DNA of 34,798 nucleotides from Muribaculaceae bacterium (GTDB lineage Bacteria; Bacteroidota; Bacteroidia; Bacteroidales; Muribaculaceae): positions 1 through 34,798 of the forward strand of contig BLLX01000016.1 in assembly GCA_011959405.1 (NCBI GenBank), read 5' to 3'. Position 1 is the stretch's first letter; every line of letters begins with the position of its first letter. Below the pieces are notes generated by a model. It had not been told where the DNA came from, made no database searches, and saw nothing but the letters and a program-made list of their open reading frames with translations. Both the position numbers and the translations under genes were made by a program. Below, in pieces: positions 1 to 6,658 of this stretch.

Positions 1-85
1 GGGAACGGAGCATTGTTGTGGTCACGGTTGAATATGTTTCATTATATGTTTTTGACTGATATATTGAAACAACCCTTTACAACAT

Positions 86-478
86 TTATGCTATTATTTC
101 CACATAGTTGCCCTCAGGATCCGCTACAGCACTCTCATAGTATCCGTCACCCGTTGTTCTCGGTTCGCTCAATATGGTGTAGCCGTCTGCTCTCAACCGT
201 TCGGTGAGTGTGTTTACCGTTTGAGTGTTTCCTACTGCAACGGCAAAATGCGCCAGCCCTTTCAGGTTGCCCCTGCTTGCTGGATTTTGCATATCAGGGA
301 TGTGCATGAGTTCAATACGGGTTTTATCCTCTCCAAAAGACAGAAAATAAGATGTGTAGTTTTTGGACGGGTTTGTATATTTACTGCCGCACTTCAAGTT
401 GAAATATCTGGCGTAAAATGCTCTTAGGGTTTCGAGGTCGTCCGTCCAGATTGCGATATGTTCTATTCTCATGGTCAT
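86..478 (-). CDS. VOC (glyoxalase/bleomycin-resistance fold) family protein
   Basis: A 130-residue single-domain protein of the vicinal-oxygen-chelate superfamily. The N-terminal stretch RIEHIAIWTDDLETLRAFYARYF is the usual first beta-alpha unit, with a metal-ligand-type His in EHIAI. A second repeat starts near residue 75 with GLAHFAVAVG, and the C-terminal VADPEGNYVEIIA carries the usual closing Glu. Length fits the family. VOC proteins act as lyases, dioxygenases or drug-binding proteins, usually cytosolic and metal dependent; the substrate cannot be told from sequence. Its ATG overlaps the stop of the DUF1349 gene by 4 nt (ATGA), so the two are translationally coupled, and it is the last gene of the minus-strand operon that starts with the acetyltransferase. 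No terminator was seen in the 85 bases between its stop and the window edge. Confidence 0.85.
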   Translation of the reverse strand: MTMRIEHIAIWTDDLETLRAFYARYFNLKCGSKYTNPSKNYTSYFLSFGEDKTRIELMHIPDMQNPASRGNLKGLAHFAVAVGNTQTVNTLTERLRADGYTILSEPRTTGDGYYESAVADPEGNYVEIIA

Positions 479-1152
479 TCCTTGTTTTCAGTTGTTTCCG
501 TATTGTTTTCCTTCAGCCATTGCACTCTGCGCAAATCGGGCAGATGCTTGACGGAGAAATTCTCAAACTTGGCTGTGAAGCCGTTTCCGTCAGGACAAGC
601 CCCCATTATTCCCACCATGACCGGACGATTGTCTTGCAGCCAGGCGTTGCGCATCATCGTGTACTCCTTGTCATCAAAAGAATAGAAAATTTCCACGGCA
701 TCGAGTCGGCGCACCGCCTTTATCCATACGAATGGCACGGGTTTATCCAGAGGTATGATGCTCCAGTCGCTCGTGTGATGCGTCACGACGGTGCTGAGGT
801 TGTATTTGCCGTCTACGAACTCAATCCCTGTCTTGATGTAATTTTCGTGGTCGACGCGAAGCATCAATCCCGACTGGTCGAAACGTGTCTTGTAGTCGCC
901 GGATATTTTTACCTTGGCTTCAAACTCTCCACCACGCAGGGTATACAGGAATGGGGCGTCGTCGACGGTAAATCCATAATGGGATATGCGCCAGTAGTCG
1001 GTTTGGGGAGTGACATTCATCGAAAGAGAGTTGCCCTTGATTTCCCATTGTTCCGGTTCGTTGAACCACTGCATCTTTTCCAATGACTGCGCCATGCAGG
1101 CAAATGAAGCGGAAATCATCAATCCGCTTAACAATAACTTTTTCATTTCCAT
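475..1152 (-). CDS. Secreted DUF1349 (concanavalin-like fold) protein
   Basis: About 225 residues. The open frame extends further upstream, but that part reads as a shadow of the acetyltransferase gene. The start at 1152 (MEMKKLLL; 1146 is the alternative) gives a typical signal peptide, a KK pair followed by LLLSGLMISASFACMAQ, with probable cleavage after the Ala-Gln pair. A lipoprotein reading with the Cys of SFAC is less likely but possible. The mature part has DUF1349 features: WFNEPEQWEIKGNSLSM near the start, TDYWR, a GLMLRVDHENYIKTGIEF core and a late MVGIMGACPDGNGF segment. Family members fold like small lectin or xylanase-type jelly rolls and many bind or act on carbohydrate; activity here is unknown. 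It starts 17 nt after the acetyltransferase stop and overlaps the VOC gene by 4 nt, so all three are probably one transcript. Confidence 0.8.
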   Translation of the reverse strand: MEMKKLLLSGLMISASFACMAQSLEKMQWFNEPEQWEIKGNSLSMNVTPQTDYWRISHYGFTVDDAPFLYTLRGGEFEAKVKISGDYKTRFDQSGLMLRVDHENYIKTGIEFVDGKYNLSTVVTHHTSDWSIIPLDKPVPFVWIKAVRRLDAVEIFYSFDDKEYTMMRNAWLQDNRPVMVGIMGACPDGNGFTAKFENFSVKHLPDLRRVQWLKENNTETTENKE

Positions 1153-1169
1153 GTGTTTTATGTAAAATA

Positions 1170-1727
1170 TTATATTTTCCGTATCACCCGGCAAGGATTT
1201 CCGACTGCCAACGAACCTTCCGGAATATCTTTGTTCACCACGCTTCCTGCACCGATAACACAGTTGTTGCCGATTGTAACACCGGGCAGCACACAGACAT
1301 GCGCACCTATCCACACGTTATCGCCTATGGTAATCGGCAGGGCATATTCCAGCCCCCGGTTTCTCTGCTCTACATCGAAGGGGTGACCGGCAGTGTAAAA
1401 TCCGCAGTTGGGAGCAATGAACACATTGTCGCCGAACTTGACCTTTGCTCCATCCAAGACAACGCAATTCACGTTTGCATAAAAATTTCCGCCAATCTCT
1501 ATGTTATAGCCGTAATCGCAAAAGAACGGTTGCTCTATCAGAAAACCACGTCCCGTCTTCCCAAACAGCTTGATTATAATATCGTTCCTGCGTTTGGTTT
1601 CTGACGGCAGCAGATGATTATATTCATGGCACAGCAGCTTACATGCTTGCCTTTCGGCTATCAATTCCACATCGTTGTTGGCATCGTACAATTCGCCTTG
1701 ACGGCATTTTTCTTTCTCTCTTATCAT
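1170..1727 (-). CDS. maa: Maltose/galactoside-type O-acetyltransferase (left-handed beta-helix)
   Basis: A 185-residue hexapeptide-repeat acetyltransferase of the MAT/GAT (Maa, LacA, NodL) group, predicted to transfer acetyl from acetyl-CoA to a sugar hydroxyl. The N-terminal helical cap (MIREKEKCRQGELYDANND) matches the family signature 'EKekmlaGelYda.d'. Hexapeptide repeats run from about residue 70 to 170 (IGDNVWIGAHVCVLPGVTIG, then NNCVIGAGSVV). The catalytic His lies in FYTAGHP, about residue 115, and the C-terminus GNPCRVIRKI is standard. Length is normal. It is first in an operon with the DUF1349 and VOC genes and is read from the shared palindromic promoter region. The symbol is given by family; which sugar it acetylates cannot be told. 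Confidence 0.88.
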   Translation of the reverse strand: MIREKEKCRQGELYDANNDVELIAERQACKLLCHEYNHLLPSETKRRNDIIIKLFGKTGRGFLIEQPFFCDYGYNIEIGGNFYANVNCVVLDGAKVKFGDNVFIAPNCGFYTAGHPFDVEQRNRGLEYALPITIGDNVWIGAHVCVLPGVTIGNNCVIGAGSVVNKDIPEGSLAVGNPCRVIRKI

Positions 1728-1810
1728 AAATAACCATTTATTTCAATTACCTTTGCAAAGGTAAGTCATTGCTATATACAGCGCAATGATTATAAATAAC
1801 CATTTTATTC
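1726..1810. repeat. Two direct repeats flanking the divergent promoter
   Basis: The 15-mer ATAAATAACCATTTA starts at 1726 and a near-identical copy, ATAAATAACCATTTT, at 1792. Both have the same orientation and bracket the palindrome and both presumed transcription starts. One copy overlaps the start codon of the acetyltransferase gene; the other lies just upstream of the LuxR gene start. Between them is also an inverted pair TCATTGC (1766-1772) / GCAATGA (1783-1789). These are plausible operator sites, but the protein that might bind them is not shown. Confidence 0.5.
1747..1764. promoter_or_regulatory. Perfect 18-bp palindrome holding a -7 box on each strand
   Basis: TTACCTTTGCAAAGGTAA is identical to its own reverse complement. 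Each strand reads TACCTTTG, an exact match to the Bacteroidetes -7 consensus TAnnTTTG (plus strand 1748-1755, minus strand 1763-1756). On the minus strand a TTG (1786-1784) sits 20 nt upstream of the box, the expected -33 spacing, so that direction (acetyltransferase operon) looks the stronger. On the plus strand no TTTG lies at the right distance. RNA polymerase could bind in only one direction at a time. The sequence match is seen directly; promoter activity is inferred. Confidence 0.65.
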
Positions 1811-1813
1811 CCA

Positions 1814-2572
1814 ATGATGGATAGTAAAGGCGTATTGGACAAGGAGTTTTCAGCACAGGATTTTGCGGAAGAGCAGCCGTATGCGGAGATGCTGGACAGA
1901 TATAAGGATATGGCGTGCAACTATGCACGTATGGAGAATGCTATTGCCGTATTGAGTGATTTGCGTACCAATGCCAGTTACATCTATTACGGCAAGTTCT
2001 CACGAATGCTTAAAATAGACAAATACGGTAAAGAAGGTAAGGTGCCTTCCATTTGGGAAGAAGAAATCTTCAGACTTATCCATCCTGACGATTTGGCAAG
2101 CAAACACTTACAAGAACTTTGTTTTTTCCATTTTGTCAAATGCCAGCCGAAAAAGGAACGTGCCAATTATTATTTGACGAGCAAGCTCCGTATGACAAGT
2201 AGCACGCATGGTTATATACCTGTATTGCATCGGATGTTTTACGTTTATGTTCCCACCAACGATACTTTGTGGCTGGCTCTATGCCTTTACAGTCCTTTAT
2301 TGTTTGATATTCCCGCGAAATGTCTGATAATCAATTCCGTCAATGGTCAGATGATGGAATTGGATAAACAGGATAGCACAAGAATATTGTCCGTCAGAGA
2401 AAAACAGGTTCTGAACCTTATCGATAAAGGTTTATTGAGCAAAGAAATAGCCGCCACGCTCCACATCAGCATAAATACGGTCAGCCGGCATAGACAGGAG
2501 ATTTTAGGGAAGTTGCAGGTGAAAAATTCTATTGAAGCCTGTCGGATAGCAAAGGATTTGAAGTTGATTTAA
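1814..2572 (+). CDS. LuxR-type transcriptional regulator with PAS-like N-terminus
   Basis: A 252-residue protein with two consecutive possible ATG starts (1814 and 1817). The C-terminal 60 residues are a clear LuxR/GerE helix-turn-helix: LSVREKQVLNLIDKGLLSKE, then IAATLHISINTVSRHRQEIL with the recognition helix, then a GKLQVKNSIEA closing helix. The N-terminal part (about residues 30-170) has a PAS-like pattern including IHPDDL, found in many Bacteroidetes LuxR regulators; the signal it senses is unknown. There is no receiver domain and no membrane segment, so it is probably a cytosolic one-component regulator. It diverges from the acetyltransferase-DUF1349-VOC operon and is the natural candidate for its regulator. 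Base composition is notably A+T rich relative to the genes right of position 3,600. Confidence 0.85.
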   Translation: MMDSKGVLDKEFSAQDFAEEQPYAEMLDRYKDMACNYARMENAIAVLSDLRTNASYIYYGKFSRMLKIDKYGKEGKVPSIWEEEIFRLIHPDDLASKHLQELCFFHFVKCQPKKERANYYLTSKLRMTSSTHGYIPVLHRMFYVYVPTNDTLWLALCLYSPLLFDIPAKCLIINSVNGQMMELDKQDSTRILSVREKQVLNLIDKGLLSKEIAATLHISINTVSRHRQEILGKLQVKNSIEACRIAKDLKLI

Positions 2573-2587
2573 TTGCATAATTAATAA

Positions 2588-2602
2588 TGGAATATAATTC
2601 CA
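2588..2602 (+). terminator. Weak hairpin after the LuxR gene
   Basis: A 6-bp stem TGGAAT / ATTCCA with a 3-nt loop lies 16 nt after the LuxR stop codon. It is A+T rich and not followed by a run of T, so it is at best a weak terminator. Confidence 0.25.
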
Positions 2603-2696
2603 CTACCTTTATTTGCATTTAATTCTTTCGGTCGGTTCTCATCTTTGATTTGAAACCCCGGTCGCCCGATAATGATATGGTCGGCAATGAAGTTGC

Positions 2697-2721
2697 CTGA
2701 CGAACTTCGTTCATTCGTCAG
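2697..2721. repeat. Hairpin downstream of the relaxase remnant
   Basis: CTGACGAA (2697-2704) and TTCGTCAG (2714-2721) form a perfect 8-bp stem with a 9-nt loop. It lies just past the stop of the relaxase-tail remnant on the minus strand and could be that gene's old terminator or a recombination-related site; no T run follows. Confidence 0.4.
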
Positions 2722-2739
2722 ATTGCAAATCTGTGGCTG

Positions 2740-2876
2740 TTACAACCTCATTCCCCGTTTGCGTTTCTTCTTCCTGCGAAGCATCTCTGCCATTTCCTGA
2801 TTGGCTTCCGCATCAGCGGCGTTGTAAGATGAACCGTTGCCGTTCAGCAATCCCAACGAACCGCTGAAGCCGCCAC
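2740..2876 (-). pseudogene. Probable relaxase C-terminal remnant
   Basis: On the minus strand, in a different frame from the integrase remnant, the last 43-45 residues read from GGFSGSLGLLNGNGSS to a highly basic end RRKKKRKRGMRL followed by a stop. A Gly-rich linker followed by an acidic/Glu stretch and a Lys/Arg tail is what I recall at the C-terminus of mobilization relaxases of Bacteroides integrative elements. It has no start of its own: upstream the sequence becomes the integrase N-terminus. The match is from memory of the family's tail, not a conserved catalytic motif, so the identity is tentative. That this is a fragment is more secure than what it is a fragment of. Confidence 0.45.
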
Positions 2877-3302
2877 ATAGTTTCTCGCACGCATCATTAC
2901 CTTGTATGTGCCGATGGTGCGGTCTTTGCCAACACGTTTGAGGAAGTTGGCGCAATCCTTGTCGAACGCCCTGATAAGCGTTTCATACTCGCTGCCGATT
3001 CCCTGATAGGCATTGCGCACCATTTCCGCCGTCACGAACGCCTCTCGGTCGGAAAGTTTCTGGTAGTGCTTGATGATTTGTGCCTTGATGTTGTCAAGGG
3101 CGAGGTTAATGTCCCGTGCCCCCTGGCTCTTGCCTTTCGCCCTGTTCCCTTTCACGTCCCAAAGTGCCTTTGGGATGTTCTGCTTACAACTGAACTGCGC
3201 CACAGTCCCGTTGATTGTCACCCGTCCCATGATGGGGACGATGCCGTTCTTCTCCTTGCTGCCGTTCACGTAGAACAGCACTTTGAATGTACTTCTTGCC
3301 AT
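2844..3302 (-). pseudogene. Truncated tyrosine integrase (N-terminal arm-binding and core-binding part)
   Basis: Starting at the ATG at 3302 (MARSTFKVLFYVNGSKEKNG), about 150 residues match the N-terminus of Bacteroidetes conjugative/mobilizable-element tyrosine recombinases. An arm-binding domain (IMGRVTINGTVAQFSCK, then ALWDVKGNRAKGKSQGA) is followed by the start of the SAM-like core-binding domain (NFLKRVGKDRTIGTYKVMMR ARNYV). The homologous reading stops near 2875; after ten alien residues a stop follows at 2844. Full-length integrases of this family are about 400 residues and carry the R-H-R-Y catalytic residues in the lost C-terminal half, so this copy cannot recombine DNA. The sequence continues in another frame into the relaxase-like tail, so an internal deletion removed most of the element. 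Confidence 0.85.
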
Positions 3303-3320
3303 ACTCGTCTTTTTTGATTG

Positions 3321-3328
3321 CAAAATTA
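3321..3328 (-). promoter_or_regulatory. -7 box of the integrase remnant
   Basis: Read on the minus strand this is TAATTTTG, matching TAnnTTTG, and it lies 18 nt upstream of the integrase ATG at 3302. The promoter may still be active although the gene is broken. Confidence 0.5.
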
Positions 3329-3412
3329 AGTATCAACGAGTTAGACCTTGTAAGCCAAACACAGCCACACGTAGAAAATGTCAGTGCCACGTGTTAAAAA
3401 TAGCATTTCGGC

Positions 3413-3477
3413 GGGTAATGATCTGAAAACCTAACGGCTTCATAAATCCGCTTTCATTTGCATTACCCCGTTTTTTT
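3413..3477. repeat. Inverted repeat with 40-nt spacer followed by T7
   Basis: GGGTAATG (3413-3420) and CATTACCC (3461-3468) are exact reverse complements, and a run of seven T follows at 3471-3477. The spacer is long for a terminator hairpin. It could be an element-end repeat or a structured leader upstream of the integrase. Confidence 0.4.
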
Positions 3478-3568
3478 GTCTGTCATCTTTTGTCCTCGCA
3501 AACGCCTTATAAACAAGCATTACGAAGACATTTCCTCCTTTTTATTAGCCTTTTCCAGAGATTTTCGG

Positions 3569-3576
3569 TAATTTTG
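3569..3576 (+). promoter_or_regulatory. -7 box of the MFS transporter gene
   Basis: TAATTTTG matches TAnnTTTG. No convincing TTTG lies at -33. A start about 7 nt downstream would leave a leader of roughly 35 nt to the ATG at 3618. Confidence 0.5.
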
Positions 3577-3617
3577 CGGCCGAATTTTCCATAACCGACA
3601 TTCCACAGTAGAAAGAA

Positions 3618-4841
3618 ATGAGATTCATAGCCGGAATCCGCAGCCTGACAACCATGCCCACCTTTCCGGTGCTTATGGCATTGTGTGCCGCGCACTGTCT
3701 GAACGATCTTCTGCAATCCGTCATCACCGCCGTCTACCCCATGCTGAAGTCCGACCTTCATCTCGACTTCACTCAAATCGGCCTTATCACTCTGGTCTAC
3801 CAGATAGCTGCATCCATATTCCAGCCGGTGGTGGGATATGCTTTCGACCGGCGCCCATTTGCATGGAGTCTGCCGGCCGGCATGTGCTGCACCACCGCAG
3901 GCATAATCATGTTTTCCTACTGCAACACCTTGCCGGGCATACTGGCGGCTGTGTTCATGGTAGGTGTAGGCTCGGCCACGCTACATCCTGAAGCCTCGCG
4001 TATCACTTCGCTGGCCGGACATGAACGCCGCGGCTTCGCACAGTCGGTCTTTCAGGTCGGCGGCAACTTCGGCGGTTCAATAGGCCCGCTGTTAGTAGCG
4101 CTGATAGTGGCACCCCACGACCGCCGATATGTGATGTGGTTTCTCGTCGTGGCCGCACTATGCTTCGCGGCTATGACTCCTATATGCCGGTGGTACAAAG
4201 GCTATCTGGCCATGCAGCGCAACAACCCGCCGGAATGCCGGACCGTGCCGTCCATGCCGCTGTCGCGCCGGCGCACGGCACTGGCCATAGCCGTCATAGT
4301 GGTGCTGATATTCTCGAAATACATCTATATGGCAAGTCTGTCGAGCTACTACACATTTTACCTCATCGAACGGTTCGGAGTATCAGTGTCGCAGTCCCAG
4401 ATATTCCTTTTCATCTTCGTTGTGTCTACCGCGGCAGGCACCCTCGTCGGCGGACCATTCGGCGACCGCTACGGCCGCAAGCCCGTGATATGGCTGTCGA
4501 TCCTCGGCACTGCTCCGTTCAGCCTGGCTCTGCCATACGTGTCGCTGCCGCTCACCGCCGCGCTGAGCTTCTGCGCCGGCTTCATGCTGTCGTCGGCATT
4601 TCCGGCCATCCTGCTCTACGCACAGGAACTGCTGCCGTCAAAACTCGGCATGATCTCCGGATTGTTTTTCGGATTTGCCTTCGGAGTGGGCGGTGTGGCA
4701 TCGGCCGTGCTCGGCAGATTCGCCGACAGCTACGGCATCGAGACGATCTATCATGTCTGTGCCTACATGCCGCTGCTCGGCGTAGTCGCATTCCTGCTGC
4801 CCGACCTCAAAAAAGCCGCAGCTGCCAAACATCACGCCTGA
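3618..4841 (+). CDS. fsr: MFS exporter, fosmidomycin-resistance (Fsr) type
   Basis: A 407-residue, 12-helix major facilitator. The N-terminus ALCAAHCLNDLLQSVITAVYP is the hallmark first helix of Fsr-type exporters, including the conserved AH..ND..Q pattern, followed by GLITLVYQIAASIFQP in helix 2. The loop 2-3 motif is the degenerate FDRRP and the second-half motif is GDRYGRKPVIW (about residues 283-293). Fsr proteins export fosmidomycin and other small anions or drugs by proton antiport; the natural substrate here is unknown. The start at 3618 fits the -7 box; an internal ATG at 3654 is the alternative and gives a shorter N-terminus closer to the E. coli form. The 3' end overlaps the convergent rsmA stop by 10 bp. 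Composition is chromosomal, unlike the island to the left. Confidence 0.85.
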   Translation: MRFIAGIRSLTTMPTFPVLMALCAAHCLNDLLQSVITAVYPMLKSDLHLDFTQIGLITLVYQIAASIFQPVVGYAFDRRPFAWSLPAGMCCTTAGIIMFSYCNTLPGILAAVFMVGVGSATLHPEASRITSLAGHERRGFAQSVFQVGGNFGGSIGPLLVALIVAPHDRRYVMWFLVVAALCFAAMTPICRWYKGYLAMQRNNPPECRTVPSMPLSRRRTALAIAVIVVLIFSKYIYMASLSSYYTFYLIERFGVSVSQSQIFLFIFVVSTAAGTLVGGPFGDRYGRKPVIWLSILGTAPFSLALPYVSLPLTAALSFCAGFMLSSAFPAILLYAQELLPSKLGMISGLFFGFAFGVGGVASAVLGRFADSYGIETIYHVCAYMPLLGVVAFLLPDLKKAAAAKHHA

Positions 4842-5620
4842 GCCCGGACCCGCTCCACCTCAAGAGTCAGTTCGATAAACTGCTCCACCGAAAGTTGCTC
4901 GGGGCGCATCTGCGCCAGAGGATGTCCGGCGGGAAAATCCGGACAGACAGCCCGGATGCTGTTGCGTATGGTCTTGCGCCGCTGGCCGAATGTCACCTTC
5001 ACCACGGATTTAAGAAGCTGCTCGGAGCAGGGCAGCAACCGCCGGTCGTTGCGCACCAGCTTTATAACTCCGCTTTTGACTTTCGGCGGCGGATTAAATA
5101 CGTTTTCACTGACCGTAAATAGATAATCCACCCTGTACCATAACTGCAGCAACACGCTGAGTATCCCCCGGGCCTTGGTGCCCTCCGGCGCAGCCAGACG
5201 CTCGGCCACCTCACGCTGAAGCATACCAGAACAGCACGGCACCATATCCTTGTAGTCGAGGATATGGAAAAATATCTGGGAGGAAATATTGTAAGGATAA
5301 TTGCCTATCACGCAAAACTCCCTGCCCCGGGTCAGTTCCGCCAGATCAAGCCGCAGGAAGTCGGCTTCGACAATACGGCCATGCAACTGCGGGAAATTAG
5401 CTTGCAGATACTCCACACTCTCCCGGTCAAGCTCCACCACCGTCAGATCATGACCTCCGTCAAGCAGAAAACGCGTCAGCACTCCCATGCCGGGTCCGAC
5501 CTCGATCACAGGCACGCCCACATAGTCCGACAATGTGGCGGCAATCCGCCCGGCCACCGAGAGGTCGGTCAGAAAATGCTGCCCGAGCGCTTTTTTAGGT
5601 TTAACTTTATCGACCGTCAT
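4832..5620 (-). CDS. rsmA: 16S rRNA (adenine1518-N6/adenine1519-N6)-dimethyltransferase
   Basis: A 262-residue KsgA/RsmA that dimethylates two adjacent adenines near the 3' end of 16S rRNA during late 30S assembly, using S-adenosylmethionine. The N-terminus KPKKALGQHFLTD is the universal RsmA signature. The SAM-binding motif I is VIEVGPGMGVLTRFLL, motif II has the acidic residue in LTVVELDRE, and the catalytic motif IV is NYPYNISSQI. The C-terminal domain starts with VFNPPPKVKSGVI and ends with FGQRRKTIRNS and a short helical tail. Length is typical. Its ATG overlaps the dapA stop by 4 nt (ATGA), so it is coupled to dapA in one operon. It ends within the last codons of the convergent MFS gene. 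Confidence 0.97.
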   Translation of the reverse strand: MTVDKVKPKKALGQHFLTDLSVAGRIAATLSDYVGVPVIEVGPGMGVLTRFLLDGGHDLTVVELDRESVEYLQANFPQLHGRIVEADFLRLDLAELTRGREFCVIGNYPYNISSQIFFHILDYKDMVPCCSGMLQREVAERLAAPEGTKARGILSVLLQLWYRVDYLFTVSENVFNPPPKVKSGVIKLVRNDRRLLPCSEQLLKSVVKVTFGQRRKTIRNSIRAVCPDFPAGHPLAQMRPEQLSVEQFIELTLEVERVRAQA

Positions 5621-6507
5621 TTCACAAGGGTGTCAAGAACTCGGTGTATCTTCTCGTATGTGGTGATGCGTGTCGGCACCAACGGCAGACGCAATTCATT
5701 CTCCATAAAGCCCATGGCGTGAAGCAGACACTTGACACCGGCCGGATTGCCGTCGACAAACAGCAACGAGAACAATTCCGTAAACCGATGGTGAATCAGC
5801 AGAGCGTTTGCATAATCTCCTTCCAGAGCCAGCCGCACCATGCGCGAGAATTCCTTTGGGAACGCATTGCCTATCACCGAAATCACCCCCACGGCCCCGA
5901 GAGTTATCAACGGAAAAGTAATGCCGTCGTCGCCGGAAATGACCATGAAGTCGGCCGGCTTGCGTTTGATAATATCGTCTATCTGTGTGAAATTGCCCGA
6001 CGCTTCCTTGATGGCCACTATCTTGTCAGGGAAGTCATTTGCCAGACGCAATGTGGTCTCGGCTGTCATGTTGACCCCGGTGCGTCCGGGCACGTTGTAC
6101 AGCACCACCGGCACCGGCGACGCCTTGGCAATCGCCGCATAGTGTATGTAAATGCCCTCCTGCGACGGCTTGTTGTAATACGGCACCACCGACAGCACAG
6201 CCTGATAGCCGCTCAGATCAAGCGTCTGAAGCTCCTCCACCACAGCCATGGTGTTGTTGCCTCCGACTCCGAGTACCAGCGGCACACGGCCGGCCACTCG
6301 GCCAGTCACAAACTCGCGCACCTGTCTCTTCTCGTCGGCCGAGAGAGTCGGTGTCTCCGCCGTGGTGCCAAGCACCACCAAAAAGTCTATTCCTGATTTT
6401 ATCTGATACTCGATAAGGCGCGACAAAGCCGTAAAATCTATTGATTTGTCAGCTTTAAAAGGCGTGACCAGAGCCACACCCATTCCCTTTAGATCGACAC
6501 GGGCCAT
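5617..6507 (-). CDS. dapA: 4-hydroxy-tetrahydrodipicolinate synthase
   Basis: A 296-residue DapA that condenses pyruvate with aspartate-4-semialdehyde in the lysine/diaminopimelate pathway. I chose the ATG at 6507 (MARVDLKGMGVALVTPF); the open frame runs 16 residues further upstream but would overlap the promoter. The Schiff-base Lys is K167 in VAIKEASGN; the active-site Tyr lies in VVPYYNKPSQEG; the substrate-binding Thr pair is in LGTTAETPTL; the GxxG-type SGDDG loop is present. TIM-barrel length is normal. It is first in a two-gene operon with rsmA (4-nt overlap) and is read from the strong promoter at 6544-6576. Confidence 0.96.
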   Translation of the reverse strand: MARVDLKGMGVALVTPFKADKSIDFTALSRLIEYQIKSGIDFLVVLGTTAETPTLSADEKRQVREFVTGRVAGRVPLVLGVGGNNTMAVVEELQTLDLSGYQAVLSVVPYYNKPSQEGIYIHYAAIAKASPVPVVLYNVPGRTGVNMTAETTLRLANDFPDKIVAIKEASGNFTQIDDIIKRKPADFMVISGDDGITFPLITLGAVGVISVIGNAFPKEFSRMVRLALEGDYANALLIHHRFTELFSLLFVDGNPAGVKCLLHAMGFMENELRLPLVPTRITTYEKIHRVLDTLVK

Positions 6508-6543
6508 ATAATAACAAACGGATAATTTCTGTTTTTCAATCGA

Positions 6544-6576
6544 CAAAGATAACAATTAAAACCGGAATTAAGCAAA
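6544..6576 (-). promoter_or_regulatory. Promoter of dapA-rsmA
   Basis: On the minus strand TTTG (6576-6573), a 21-nt spacer and TATCTTTG (6551-6544) form a near-perfect Bacteroidetes promoter (TTTG, 19-21 nt, TAnnTTTG). A start about 7 nt further leaves a leader of roughly 30 nt to the dapA ATG at 6507, which supports that start. Confidence 0.8.
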
Positions 6577-6658
6577 CAATCCGGTGTGAAGATTACCCCT
6601 GCCCACACTTCTTTAATAACAATTTGCGGCTCATTCAAACATTTACGCCAAAATTTTG

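Larger units (their letters stand above)
3303..3617. other. Gene-free stretch at the island boundary
   Basis: About 315 bases between the integrase remnant and the MFS gene. It holds a minus-strand -7 box for the integrase (3321-3328), an inverted repeat with a T run (3413-3477) and a plus-strand -7 box for the MFS gene (3569-3576). Composition changes from A+T rich to the G+C-richer background across this stretch. If the element's chromosomal junction is in the window it should be here, but I could not find a tRNA end or a second copy of an att-like core. Confidence 0.6.

Noticed and set aside
475-1314. 279-residue version of the DUF1349 protein
   Set aside because: The extra N-terminal part (Cys/Arg-rich) overlaps the acetyltransferase gene and would bury the signal peptide.
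3324-3540. tRNA gene end as attachment site of the lost element
   Set aside because: No T-arm (GGTTCRANYC) or acceptor pattern could be found on either strand.
4136-5122. 328-codon plus-strand open frame across the end of the MFS gene and rsmA
   Set aside because: Arg/His/Ala-rich shadow in another frame of two genes with strong family signatures; no own motif.
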